DNA from: an uncultured Ruminococcus sp.
Lineage (GTDB): Bacteria > Bacillota > Clostridia > Lachnospirales > Lachnospiraceae
NCBI GenBank assembly: GCA_900553885.1
Contig: USFD01000039.1
Span: forward strand, 1-28,336
Direction of reading: 5' to 3'
DNA length: 28,336 bases
Position numbers and translations under genes: made by a program. A model generated the notes under the pieces. That model was not told the DNA's origin. It did no database searches and saw only the letters and a program-made list of their open reading frames with translations. Below, piece after piece: positions 15,001-23,045 of the stretch. Within the stretch, counting starts at the first letter, position 1. The number at the start of each line of letters is the position of its first letter.

Positions 15001-17361
15001 GACGTAGCGTTTAACGGAGAGAATGTCAGCGGAACTTCTTCCTGGACATTTGCAAATCATCAGCTGAAACTCAGCGTGACCGGAGAGGATGCGGGATATG
15101 CTGACAACAGCGGCGACCGTCTGTTCGCGACGCTGAAGCTGAAGCTGAATAATTATGTGGCAGAAAATACCACAGTTACTCTGAGAGTGGATTATGTAAC
15201 GGCAGAAGGCGCCGGAGCATCATTTAATGTAGGCGGTGCGACGGCCAATGTGGCGCTTACAAAACCGGAGAACAATGCGGTTGCAAAACTGCTTGGAAAT
15301 TCCAACCCGCTGATCGACTACGATTATGGCGCTGACCCGTTTGCTCTTGTGTATGACGGACGTGTATATCTGTATATGACAGCGGATCAGTATGAGTATG
15401 ATGATGACGGTAATCTGATCGATAATACATATTCAAAGATCAATAAACTTCACGTGATCTCCTCTGACGATATGGTGAACTGGACTGACCATGGATTTAT
15501 CCAGGTAGCAGGCCCGGACGGTGTGGCAAAATGGGCGACATATTCCTGGGCTCCGGCAATTGCCTATAAGCAGATTGACGGTGTGGACAAGTTCTTCCTG
15601 TATTTCTGCAACAGCGGCGGAGGAATCGGTGTTCTGGAAGGCGACTCACCGGTAGGACCGTGGAGGGATCCGAACGGAAAAGCCCTGATTGACGGAAGCA
15701 CTCCGGGTGTACAGGGTGTACCGTGGATTTTTGACCCGGCAGTTATGGTTGATGATGACGGAACAGGTTATCTGGCATTCGGCGGCGGTGTGCCGGCAGG
15801 ACAGGATCTGAATCCGAAGAGCGCGAGAATTGTTAAGCTTGCAGATAATATGACCAGTCTGGCTGATGATAAAGACGGAACTCCGCAGATGATCGATGCT
15901 CCATGTATGTTTGAGGACGGCGGTATTCACAAGGCCAACGGAAAATATTACTATACATACTGCTCTAACTTCTCAGGAAATCACTCAGCAATTGAGGGTT
16001 ACCCGGGATACGGAATTATCTGCTGCATGGTAAGCGATGATCCGATGGGACCGTATACGTACGTAGGAGAAATCCTTCAGAATCCGTCCTATTACTTTAA
16101 TGTAGGCGGAAACAATCATCATGCACTCTTTGAGTTTAACGGAACAACTTATATTACATATCATGCTCAGACACTTGGAAAAGCTCTGGGAATTGAAAAA
16201 GGTTATCGTTCTACTCATATCAATGAGGTAGAATACTATGAAGACGGATCAATCAAACCGATTGACGCAGATATGAAAGGCGTTTCACAGCTGAAAGCTT
16301 TTTCACCGTACAGTAAAGTGGCAGGAACAACGATCGGATGGAATTCCGGTATTGCGCCGAGAGATCTTGGCGGCAATAACATGGTACTTTCTTCCATTAA
16401 CAATGGAGACTGGGTTGCCATCGGCGGTGTAGATTTCGGAGAGAACGGCGCTGAGACTTTTGAAGCTGAAATTGCCGGACTGGCAGGCGGAACGATCGAG
16501 CTGCGTCTTGACAGCCCGGACGGCGAAGTGGTTGGTACTCTGGACGTGAAGAGCGGAAATGGTGATGAATTTACTACACTTTCCTGTTCCGTAGAAAATG
16601 CAGTGGGCGAGCACACACTCTTCTTCGTATACAGCGGTGAAGGAGAGGATGAGCTGATGGAAGTTCGGTCCTGGCAGTTTACAGAGAAAGAACCGCAGCA
16701 GGATGTGGACAAGACAGAACTGAAAGCTGCAATCGACAGAGCCACTGCTATTAACGCCAGCGAATACACAACAGCAAGTCTGACGAAGATGTATGAAGCT
16801 CTTGAAACGGCAAAAGAAGTGTATGAAAACGACAAAGCAGATCAGACAGCAGTAAACGATGCAGCAAAAGCATTGAATGATGCTTGTGACGCACTGGTAC
16901 GTGTATCGGATAAGAGCGTGCTGCAGAACCTGATCGCAAAAGTAAACGGCCTGAAAGAATCAGACTATACAGCAGAGACATGGAATGCGCTTCAGGAAGC
17001 TCTGAAAGCGGCGGTTGCAGTTGACGCTGAGCATGACGCGACTCAGGAAGATGTAGACAGCGCCGCAGAAGCCCTGAAAGCAGCGATTGATGCACTTGAG
17101 CCGGCTACAGGAGAAGATCCGGATAAGCCGGGAACAGATCCGGGAGAAGATCCGGATAAACCGGGAACAGATCCGGGAGAAGATCCGAATAAGCCGGGAA
17201 CAGGATCCGGAGATTCCGGAAAACAGGACGGCGACAAAGCTGTGCAGACCGGTGATACGCTTAGCACAGGAAGAATTGCAGGAATAGTGATTGTTATGGT
17301 ACTTGCAGCAGGTACAGGCGGAGCTGTTCTTTATAAAAGAGTTCGGAAAAACCGGAAGTGA
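12061..17361 (+). CDS. Wall-anchored modular enzyme with two GH43 domains (xylosidase/arabinofuranosidase type)
   Basis: A 1,766-residue surface enzyme. Residues 1-33: signal peptide. About 44-345: GH43 five-bladed propeller with putative base D57 (DVPDLDV), pKa modulator D168 (NHDLSLLFDD) and acid E230 (AAEGAHAYK). About 402-545 and 568-720: two similar carbohydrate-binding modules (NGGFE... start; CBM4/9/22-like). About 735-925: the beta-sandwich (LEWQWNHNPNNKFW) that normally follows this GH43 type directly. About 930-1070: cohesin-like beta domain. About 1081-1415: second GH43 domain with D1092 (GADPFA), D1225 (FDPAVM) and E1285 (FEDGGIHK). About 1416-1545: CBM6-like. 1550-1680: two FIVAR helical repeats. 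Then a (G/T)-D-P-G-E-D-P-x-K-P repeat linker, AVQTGDT (about 1726), a membrane segment and a KRVRKNRK tail for sortase attachment. It probably trims arabinose or xylose side groups from plant hemicellulose outside the cell; exact linkage specificity is inferred. The start codon is preceded by an A/G-rich run (AAAGGAAAAAAGG). Confidence 0.93.
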   Translation: MEKRKWKSSFRRFLKSAAAIVLAACMLPVPVQAAGSTSSDNGDGTFTNPVIYSDVPDLDVIRVEDNYYMVSTTMHLSPGMPIMKSKDLVNWEIVNYCYDILDDSDELSLRNGKEAYGDGTWAASIKYHDGKFYVAAASQTTGKTYVFSTTDIENGVWKKSVLDGYNHDLSLLFDDQDDGTHIYMFTGSGSVHVRELQEDADGNITYKDGGLDQTIIENANYGENVNLAAEGAHAYKINDKYYIFMIQWPDGGRRQEICWRSDSLTEGWECKLMLDTGIEVDGQKDSAGVAQGGIVDTPDGDWYAPLFQDHGAVGRVPMLAKVTWENEWPVFSIDSTMDMPVSGQDTKSIVVSDEFYNGEEKAPYLNKESEDTAEDTAAAAVNAISAQADAAPAPETKAEMEELIVNGGFENGTDGWELRTFNGAASMKATSDDKASGESSLLVYDKANTTSGPMQDLTGKVQPGQKLHISAKVKYTTGPDVRKFNITMQYGTNDFAGTDPAAGYVDVKKGEWNTIKADYTVPKDADLSRVLVFVETSWTAEQDKENDLMDFYLDDVSIIAEDYVDPDEIIINGGFEKETENWQTQDPGTITAVTEEHASGNMAAKITNRTATASGPMQDITGKIAQGQLVQVSAKVKYNEGPDNKTFNICIQNGDWRGIEVAASANVKKGEWTTIEGKFTIPNDADMSSSRIFIETAWTENPDENNDLFDFYADDISLKKLANPETVQKGENDYNGSNLKLEWQWNHNPNNKFWSLTERDGYLRLTTANKATGLLDARNTLTQRTYGPTCSGDIAIETANMKNGDVAGLAALQANYGYVGVKMENGQKSIVMVNADGGKAQEIENIPIDQDRVYLRADFNFYQHADDADFYYSLDGTTWNKIGNTLNMSFTIPHFMGYRFAIFNYATQSTGGYVDVDYFHVNDGADTEQTKLNVNMDDVKDVEGIINTEVEVPLYIDGLPEKTADSMEVSVNIPSILDVADVAFNGENVSGTSSWTFANHQLKLSVTGEDAGYADNSGDRLFATLKLKLNNYVAENTTVTLRVDYVTAEGAGASFNVGGATANVALTKPENNAVAKLLGNSNPLIDYDYGADPFALVYDGRVYLYMTADQYEYDDDGNLIDNTYSKINKLHVISSDDMVNWTDHGFIQVAGPDGVAKWATYSWAPAIAYKQIDGVDKFFLYFCNSGGGIGVLEGDSPVGPWRDPNGKALIDGSTPGVQGVPWIFDPAVMVDDDGTGYLAFGGGVPAGQDLNPKSARIVKLADNMTSLADDKDGTPQMIDAPCMFEDGGIHKANGKYYYTYCSNFSGNHSAIEGYPGYGIICCMVSDDPMGPYTYVGEILQNPSYYFNVGGNNHHALFEFNGTTYITYHAQTLGKALGIEKGYRSTHINEVEYYEDGSIKPIDADMKGVSQLKAFSPYSKVAGTTIGWNSGIAPRDLGGNNMVLSSINNGDWVAIGGVDFGENGAETFEAEIAGLAGGTIELRLDSPDGEVVGTLDVKSGNGDEFTTLSCSVENAVGEHTLFFVYSGEGEDELMEVRSWQFTEKEPQQDVDKTELKAAIDRATAINASEYTTASLTKMYEALETAKEVYENDKADQTAVNDAAKALNDACDALVRVSDKSVLQNLIAKVNGLKESDYTAETWNALQEALKAAVAVDAEHDATQEDVDSAAEALKAAIDALEPATGEDPDKPGTDPGEDPDKPGTDPGEDPNKPGTGSGDSGKQDGDKAVQTGDTLSTGRIAGIVIVMVLAAGTGGAVLYKRVRKNRK

Positions 17362-17424
17362 TTCTAATACAGAAAGGCGAAAGTATAGAAGGTCTGACTG
17401 ATTAGAATAGATAAAACAATTTAT

Positions 17425-17478
17425 AATACCCGTTGGAATTATGTCTGTGATACGGCATGATTTCAGCGGGTATTTTTT
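17425..17478 (+). terminator. Terminator after the GH43 gene
   Basis: AATACCCGTTG (17425-17435) pairs with CAGCGGGTATT (17464-17474), 11 bp with one G-U, plus an inner TTATG/CATGA pairing; six T follow (17473-17478). A looser inverted repeat, TTCTAAT (17364-17370) with ATTAGAA (17401-17407), lies just before it. Confidence 0.85.
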
Positions 17479-17565
17479 GAAAGCGGGCTGAATCGGCAAG
17501 TCTGTTTCAGCAGCACGGCGGATAAGAGCGTTCTCAATCAAATATTAAGAAAATATTAAATATAC

Positions 17566-17601
17566 ACAATTATTGTAATAATATTGTAATAATGTTATAA
17601 T
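17566..17601 (+). promoter_or_regulatory. Promoter of the ABC exporter operon, with repeat operator
   Basis: TTGTAA (17573-17578), 17 bp, then TATAAT (17596-17601) with an extended -10 TG. The palindrome ACAAT-T-ATTGT (17566-17576) overlaps the -35, and ATTGTAATAAT is directly repeated (17572-17582, 17583-17593). Such repeats suggest a repressor site; no regulator gene is adjacent. Confidence 0.65.
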
Positions 17602-17629
17602 ATTCCTATCTTACAGAAGGAGATAATCT

Positions 17630-18532
17630 ATGATTGAAATAAATAATCTTACAAAACATTTCGACAGTATCTGTGCAGTCAATGATATCTCACTTAATAT
17701 TCCTGACGGTATCATGTTCGGAATTCTGGGAACGAACGGAGCGGGAAAGACAACTCTGCTGCGTATTCTTGCCGGGATTCTTGAGGCTGATTCCGGAACC
17801 ATCTGTATCGATGGTGAGAAACAGATTTATAAGCGGAGCTGTAAGGAGAATCTGTTTTTCCTGCCGGATACACCCTACTATTTCCCAAACGCCACACTGG
17901 AAGAAATGACGGAATTTTACGCCGGGCAGTATCCGGAGATGGATAGGCCGGGAGTGTCCGGGATGGCAGAATCGTTGGATCTGGATATGCACAGGCCGCT
18001 CAGGACTTTTTCAAAAGGAATGAAACGTCAGGCTTTTCTGATTCTGGCACTGTGTGCCGGAACAAAATACCTGCTTTGTGACGAAGTGTTTGACGGGCTG
18101 GATCCTATTGTCACGGAAGTAATGAAAAATCTGTTCCGCCGGGAGATGCAGGAGAGAAGATTTACCGTTGCCGTAGCTTCCCATAAACTGAATGATCTGG
18201 AAGATATCTGCGGCAGTATTGGAATCCTGCACAAGGGCGGGCTTGTAACTGCCCGGGACATGAAGGAGAGTGCAGGCGAAATTCATAAATATCAGTGTAT
18301 CTTTCCGGAAGGTACAGATATCAGTCCGCTGAGTGCCCGGGAGGAAACGGTTAAATGTGTGTGTGACGGACATTTTGTAACACTGGTGATAAAAGGAGAA
18401 GGCCAGATTACAGAGGCGATGATCCGGACCTGGAATCCTGTATTTTTTAAAGAAGCTCCCATGACACTGGAAGAAACATTTATTGCTGAGATGGAGGGAA
18501 AAGGCTATGACATCCGTAAAGTGCTTCAGTAA
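17630..18532 (+). CDS. ABC transporter ATP-binding protein (exporter type)
   Basis: A 300-residue cytoplasmic ATPase partnered with the permease that overlaps its 3' end. Walker A GTNGAGKTT (34-42); a signature of unusual form, TFSKGMKRQAFL, in place of LSGGQ; Walker B KYLLCDEVFDGLDP; switch histidine in VASHKLNDLEDI. The signature variant and the roughly 80-residue C-terminal domain fit the BcrA/YtrB-like family that moves lipids, peptides or drugs. AGAAGGAGA (17615-17623) is about 6 bases before the ATG. The strong promoter directly upstream makes this the first gene of a two-gene operon. Confidence 0.9.
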   Translation: MIEINNLTKHFDSICAVNDISLNIPDGIMFGILGTNGAGKTTLLRILAGILEADSGTICIDGEKQIYKRSCKENLFFLPDTPYYFPNATLEEMTEFYAGQYPEMDRPGVSGMAESLDLDMHRPLRTFSKGMKRQAFLILALCAGTKYLLCDEVFDGLDPIVTEVMKNLFRREMQERRFTVAVASHKLNDLEDICGSIGILHKGGLVTARDMKESAGEIHKYQCIFPEGTDISPLSAREETVKCVCDGHFVTLVIKGEGQITEAMIRTWNPVFFKEAPMTLEETFIAEMEGKGYDIRKVLQ

Positions 18533-20501
18533 CTGGTTTAAGGAGGCGGGCAGAGGACACCTGAGCGCGTTTCTGTCCTGGGGAATTCTCATTATATATG
18601 GCATAACCATGCTTACCCGGCTTAGTTTTGATACGGACTTTACCTATTTTGGAATCGGGAGTATGGAACTGGTCTGGATCTGCGCAGGGCTCGGGATTCT
18701 TCTGGCGTTTTTTGAATTCTTTTATCTGCTGCAGTCCAGGAAGCAGGATCTTTATTACAGTCTTCCGGTGAGTAAAAGTATGATCTTCTGGAGCAGATAT
18801 GTCCATGGCCTGGTGCATTTTCTGGCTCCTTTGATTCTTGTCCTGGTGGTCTGCGGTATTTATGAAGGATCTCTGGATATACAGTTCCTGAAAGTTTCAG
18901 TAAGCTATACCGGGAAAAGTATTCTGACAGCGGCAGCGGTGTTCCTGATTTTTTATCATCTGGGTGTGGTCTGCCTTACCGTCTGCGGAAATATTATTTC
19001 AGCTGTTCTGAGCTGTGGAGTATTTCTGATCTTCGGCGATCTTTTTCTGCAGAATGTATGTGACGTATTTGCAAGGAACTGCTTTCAGACATATTACCGG
19101 CTCCCGCTGCTGGAAAGGCTGGCGGAAATTCTCTCTCCGCTGAGTCTGGCAGGGTATCTGACAGGATCTTGGCTTTATGAAAAAAATGAGGTCCTGGCTT
19201 TTGTCCCTCAGCCCGTCTATATCTGGGCGGCGCTGATCTGGATTCTGGCGGCGCTTCTGATCTTTTCTTCGGCCATAAAAAAACGGAAGACGGAACGGAC
19301 CGGGAGAGACTTTATGTCTCTGAGGGGAGAATGCGCGGCAGAAGCTGCTCTAGGGATTCTTGCCGGAACCTGGTTCGCGGCGTTCATTCTTGATATAAGC
19401 GGTCTGACCGGGAAGAATACTCTGGCGGCGGGAGTTCTGGCTATTGTGTCCTGCGCGGCAGCAGTCCTGGCCGTGCATTGTCTGCTTGAGTGGAAATTTC
19501 AAAGCGGGGTGCGCCGTATCTTCCGGAGAAAACTTCAGCTGGCTGCAGAGACACTTGCGGGAGTGTGTATCTGCGGAGCGTTTCTGATCGGAGCGGGTTC
19601 CTTTGACGGATATTTTCCGGAAGAGGGAAAAGCGGAAGCTGTGGGGGTCAGTATAGACGGCCTGGGTATGGACCACAGCAGCTATCAGTACAAGATTCAG
19701 AGCGGCGATACTTACCAGACAGATCTTCAGCTGACGGAGTACCGGCTGGAAGGGGAGGGCCGTACCGCGGCGCTGGCATGGCTGCAGAGTCTGCTTGGAT
19801 CCGCAGCGCCGGATCCGGAAAATGTATATACCAATGTGACAGTGTGCTATTATATGAAGAACGGGAGTGAACATTACCGTACATACCCGCTGACACGGAC
19901 GGACTTCGAGGCATTTGCTTTTGTGTATGAGACAGAAGAATATAAAGAGACTGCCTATCCGGCTCCTCAGCAGGATGAAACAGGGCAGGCACGTTTTTCC
20001 TGGTATGACGGTATAAAAGAGACGGATATGAAATTTACGGCAGATGAAAAAGAGGCTCTTGCGGCAGCATATATATCCGACCGGTCTTCCATGAAGATGG
20101 CGGATCTGTCAGATGTGCTTCCCCTGGGCTTCCTTCGGATCGCGGCAGGCGAACAGAATCAGTCCTGGGAGATGCCGGTATACCCTTTCTTTGAACAAAC
20201 CTGCAGACTTCTTGAAAAATATGGTGTGCAGACGGAAAAAGGAATACAGGATTATCCGGTAATCTCGGTCGAAATGTACGAGTCATATGCGGTCCCTGCA
20301 AATACAAGCGGCGGCGTAAGCTGGAAGTACTATGATACACCAGAAGATATCGCTCAGTGGCAGCCCCGTCTTGTTCCGGCAATATTTGATCTTCAGCCGC
20401 TGCTCTGCCCGCTGGATTATAAGGAGGTCAGGGCTGTCGTGGAAGACACAGAGACAAATTCCACAATGGAGATAGACTGTGTAATGAAGACGGTGGAATA
20501 A
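18507..20501 (+). CDS. ABC-2 type permease with a large extracytoplasmic domain
   Basis: A 664-residue membrane partner of the preceding ATPase. The membrane part covers roughly residues 19-365 with about eight to ten hydrophobic segments (e.g. 20-37, 52-74, 103-118, 138-160, 165-181, 237-255, 281-297, 304-325, 346-364). The motif QSRKQDLYYSLPVSKSMIFW (77-96) matches the cytoplasmic DLYHSLPV(S/K)R loop of YtrC-type permeases. Residues from about 368 to 664 form a soluble, probably external, domain rich in Tyr/Glu/Asp, of unknown role. ATG 18507 is chosen because AGG (18502-18504) precedes it and sequence before it is not membrane-like; it overlaps the ATPase gene by 26 bases, implying coupled translation. 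The substrate is unknown. Confidence 0.82.
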   Translation: MTSVKCFSNWFKEAGRGHLSAFLSWGILIIYGITMLTRLSFDTDFTYFGIGSMELVWICAGLGILLAFFEFFYLLQSRKQDLYYSLPVSKSMIFWSRYVHGLVHFLAPLILVLVVCGIYEGSLDIQFLKVSVSYTGKSILTAAAVFLIFYHLGVVCLTVCGNIISAVLSCGVFLIFGDLFLQNVCDVFARNCFQTYYRLPLLERLAEILSPLSLAGYLTGSWLYEKNEVLAFVPQPVYIWAALIWILAALLIFSSAIKKRKTERTGRDFMSLRGECAAEAALGILAGTWFAAFILDISGLTGKNTLAAGVLAIVSCAAAVLAVHCLLEWKFQSGVRRIFRRKLQLAAETLAGVCICGAFLIGAGSFDGYFPEEGKAEAVGVSIDGLGMDHSSYQYKIQSGDTYQTDLQLTEYRLEGEGRTAALAWLQSLLGSAAPDPENVYTNVTVCYYMKNGSEHYRTYPLTRTDFEAFAFVYETEEYKETAYPAPQQDETGQARFSWYDGIKETDMKFTADEKEALAAAYISDRSSMKMADLSDVLPLGFLRIAAGEQNQSWEMPVYPFFEQTCRLLEKYGVQTEKGIQDYPVISVEMYESYAVPANTSGGVSWKYYDTPEDIAQWQPRLVPAIFDLQPLLCPLDYKEVRAVVEDTETNSTMEIDCVMKTVE

Positions 20502-20557
20502 AAGCCGGGCAAAATTTGTGCTCTGTGACAGAATTCTTCATTTTTCCTCCTGAGGAC

Positions 20558-20567
20558 GTGCTATACT
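20558..20567 (+). promoter_or_regulatory. Extended -10 promoter
   Basis: TG (20559-20560), C, then TATACT (20562-20567), with no good -35. It would give a leader of about 115 nt for the gene at 20688. Nothing else was seen in 20502-20687, and no clear terminator after the permease gene. Confidence 0.4.
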
Positions 20568-20687
20568 GTGGCAGATTACAGCAGGAAATGCGGTGCTTCT
20601 GCCGAAGGTCCGGCACACGGAACTGATTTTGTCCCGGTCCGGGGCGGAACGGTTCTGCTTTCCTGCACAGAAAGAGGAGGAAGAACC

Positions 20688-21371
20688 ATGACAAAGAGAA
20701 AGAAAAAGCTGATTATCTGTCTTGTTGTATTTGCTGTACTTGCCGCGGCGGCAGCAGGCGGCGTCTATGCTTACATAAACCGGTATGATGCGGCAGATTA
20801 TGTAAAAGCTGTGCTGGATGTTTCCTACAAGGGAGAAGCGGAAGCATATATGGAGATTACCGGAGTTTCCCAGGAGGAGGCGGAAAATATATTTGCGGAC
20901 AATCTGGACGCCACAATGGAGGGATTTGAGACTACGGCTATGCCGGAGGAACTGAAACCCCGGTACCGGGAACTTTTTGCCGAACTTGCTGAAAGTGTAA
21001 GCTATACGGTGGAAGAACCGGAACGGCAGGAAGATGGAAGCTATACTGTCAATGTGATGGTGAAGCCGATTACATTGTTTTCCGACACCTATGATACATT
21101 TCAGCAGAAAGCCCAGGAGTATGCAGACCAGGTTACAGACAGCGTAATGCAGGGAAACGAGATGCCCACAGATGAGGAGATGCAGAGCAGGGTATATGAG
21201 ATTTATTATGACGTCCTGCGGGAAGCGCTGGATAAAGGCTCCCTTTATGGCGAAGTGAAGGATGTTTCCGTGCACGTGGAAAAGACAGGCATGACTTCTT
21301 TTGAGGCGGATCAGGAGGATATGGATTTTCTGGATTCCCTTCTGATTGAAGACGCGCAGGCGGAGGAGTAG
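20688..21371 (+). CDS. Membrane-anchored extracytoplasmic protein of unknown function
   Basis: 227 residues. A basic start (MTKRKKK) and one hydrophobic segment (LIICLVVFAVLAAAAAGGVYAYI, about 8-30) anchor it in the membrane; the rest is acidic and helical. The stretch DAADYVKAVLDVSYKGEAEAYMEITGVSQEEAENIF resembles a pattern seen in clostridial lipoproteins annotated as DUF5105, but I cannot confirm this. There is no lipobox cysteine. Translation starts at 20688, where AGAGGAGG (20673-20680) lies 7 bases upstream; open sequence in the same frame back to 20568 has no such site and overlaps the likely promoter. It does not share a transcript with the ABC pair if the promoter at 20562 is real. 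Function not assigned. Confidence 0.75.
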   Translation: MTKRKKKLIICLVVFAVLAAAAAGGVYAYINRYDAADYVKAVLDVSYKGEAEAYMEITGVSQEEAENIFADNLDATMEGFETTAMPEELKPRYRELFAELAESVSYTVEEPERQEDGSYTVNVMVKPITLFSDTYDTFQQKAQEYADQVTDSVMQGNEMPTDEEMQSRVYEIYYDVLREALDKGSLYGEVKDVSVHVEKTGMTSFEADQEDMDFLDSLLIEDAQAEE

Positions 21372-21509
21372 GAAAGGCGAATCAGAGAGTTCGGCAAAGA
21401 ATGCAGAAAGAGCGGATAAAAGGCAGAGGAAAAGAGCGGAAAACAGAAACGGGAAACAGGAAAAACGGAGAGGAAAAGTACAGTGGATAATGTATCTTCA
21501 AAGGAAAAT

Positions 21510-22082
21510 ATGGACGTAACAGCTGCAGAACGGAAAAGAGAACTGCGAAAACAACTGAAGAAGCGCACAAGCAGCCTGACGGAGGAATATAAAAAAGACG
21601 CCGACAGACAGATCTTCCGGCGTGCCATTTCTCTGCCGGAGTATCGGGCTGCAGAAACGATCTTCTGCTATGCAGGCACGGAAGAAGAAATCAATACCCG
21701 GCCTGTGCTCGAACGCATTCTTTCTGACGGAAAACGGCTGGGGGTTCCCAGATGTATCGGAAAAGGAATTATGGAAGTACGCATGGTAACGCATTTGGAA
21801 CAGCTGAAGCCGGGTATGTACGGCATACTGGAGCCGGAAGAGTCGTGCGCCCTGATCCGTCCGGAAGAGATTGATCTTGCATTTGTACCCTGCCTGTCAT
21901 GCAGCAGGGACGGCAGAAGACTTGGGTACGGCGGGGGATATTATGACCGGTATCTGATACAGACCACATGCGGAAAAATTGCTCTGTGCCGGGAGAAAAT
22001 GCTGGAGGAAGAAATCCCGGCTCAGGAGTGGGATCTCGGGATGGATAAAGTGGTTACGGAAAGGTGTGTATATTCGGCGTAG
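21510..22082 (+). CDS. 5-formyltetrahydrofolate cyclo-ligase
   Basis: Converts 5-formyl-THF to 5,10-methenyl-THF using ATP, rescuing this folate into one-carbon metabolism in the cytoplasm. About 190 residues, the normal family size. Family marks: an N-terminal basic helix (RKRELRKQLKKR), FCYAGTEEEINT, GVPRCIGKG, YGILEPE, and the glycine-rich nucleotide/phosphate motif GRRLGYGGGYYDRYL near the C-terminus. Two starts are possible: GTG at 21483, with GGAGAGG about 9 bases upstream, or ATG at 21510, with AAGGA four bases upstream. The ATG puts the conserved helix near the N-terminus as in relatives, so it is preferred. The gene converges on the histidine kinase gene with only six bases between stop codons. 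Symbols in use include fau, ygfA and yqgN; none is assigned here. Confidence 0.9.
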   Translation: MDVTAAERKRELRKQLKKRTSSLTEEYKKDADRQIFRRAISLPEYRAAETIFCYAGTEEEINTRPVLERILSDGKRLGVPRCIGKGIMEVRMVTHLEQLKPGMYGILEPEESCALIRPEEIDLAFVPCLSCSRDGRRLGYGGGYYDRYLIQTTCGKIALCREKMLEEEIPAQEWDLGMDKVVTERCVYSA

Positions 22083-22088
22083 AAGCTG

Positions 22089-23000
22089 TTATGCCTCGCC
22101 ATCCTCTTTCTTCGGAAAGGTTATCTTTACTTTCAGCATTCCTTCCTCATACACGGCCCATATCTTCCCGCCCATCTGTTCGGTCAGAGCCCGGGCGATA
22201 GACAGTCCCAGCCCGGTGGATCCGGCGGAGGCGGTTTCTACGGTGTAGAAACGGTCAAAGAGACGGCCGGTTTCAATTTCATCCAGCCCGGATGCATGAT
22301 TGCCGAACAATAGCTCCCCGGATTCGTTAAGTTCTATAATCAGATCTCCGTCGCTGTACTTCAGCGCATTGCTGATCAGGTTTCCGAAGATCCGGGAGAC
22401 GGCGTTCCGGTTCAGCATCCGGCAGATTTTTGTATCCGGCATTTTAATAGCGGGAGTGATTCCGCGGGAGCGCAGGACAGCGTAGAAGCCGGATATGCTG
22501 TCTTCAAGAATACGGTTTAAAATAACCGGTTCATTTCTCGTTCCGTTTGATACAGTAGTAAATACAGAGTAGCGGAACAGTTCTTCCGACAGCTGTTTCA
22601 GAGTCTCTGTGCGGCCCCGGATGATTTTCAGATACCGGACGGCATTTCCGGACATTTCTTCGTCTTCCAGAAGATCCAGATATCCGCAGATCGCTGTAAG
22701 GGGCGTGCGCAGATCATGGGAAATATTTGTAACCGCGTCTTTTAGTTCCCAGTCTCCCTGCTGGAAACGCAGACGGTCACTCCGAAGCTGTTTTAGCTGT
22801 ATATTTATTTCTTTGGCAAGATATTTCATATCCCGGTCGCGGCTTCCGATGTCTATGAGCGTGTTGGTATCCGAGGCGACACGGTCGGCAAATTTCTCAC
22901 CGATTTCTCTCGCTGTTTTCTTGAGCAGACAGATTTTGATCCCCAGAAAAAGGAGAATCAGAACAAGTATGCCGATCAGAAGCCATAACCAGAATATCAT
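22089..23000 (-). CDS. Sensor histidine kinase of the peptide-sensing module
   Basis: A 303-residue membrane kinase, last gene of the minus-strand module. One N-terminal membrane segment (about 2-26) with almost no external loop, so it probably senses through the membrane or through the ABC transporter. H-box NISHDLRTPLTAICGY with phospho-accepting His95; N-box NLISNALKYS (207-216); LFDRFYT; G2 box STGLGLSIA (261-269). The usual DxGxG of the G1 box is replaced by NHASGLDE, a variant common in kinases of this kind. Start: ATG preceded by GGAGG on the minus strand (at 23008-23012). A 45-base gap with a hairpin separates it from the permease gene. It is expected to phosphorylate the response regulator encoded at 24887-25576. 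Confidence 0.9.
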   Translation of the reverse strand: MIFWLWLLIGILVLILLFLGIKICLLKKTAREIGEKFADRVASDTNTLIDIGSRDRDMKYLAKEINIQLKQLRSDRLRFQQGDWELKDAVTNISHDLRTPLTAICGYLDLLEDEEMSGNAVRYLKIIRGRTETLKQLSEELFRYSVFTTVSNGTRNEPVILNRILEDSISGFYAVLRSRGITPAIKMPDTKICRMLNRNAVSRIFGNLISNALKYSDGDLIIELNESGELLFGNHASGLDEIETGRLFDRFYTVETASAGSTGLGLSIARALTEQMGGKIWAVYEEGMLKVKITFPKKEDGEA

Positions 23001-23016
23001 AAATTACCTCCAGAGA

Positions 23017-23038
23017 AAGAGGGCTGTTACGCCCTCCT
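23017..23038 (-). terminator. Weak hairpin between permease and kinase genes
   Basis: On the minus strand, AGGAGGGC (23038-23031) pairs with GCCCTCTT (23024-23017), six to eight bp around GTAACA, followed by only a broken T run. It may lower expression of the kinase relative to the transporter rather than stop transcription. Confidence 0.4.
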
Positions 23039-23045
23039 GAATCTT

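Noticed and set aside
17101..17215. Tandem DNA repeat in the GH43 gene as a separate element
   Set aside because: The near-identical 27-bp units encode the Pro/Asp/Gly wall linker of the protein and need no other explanation.
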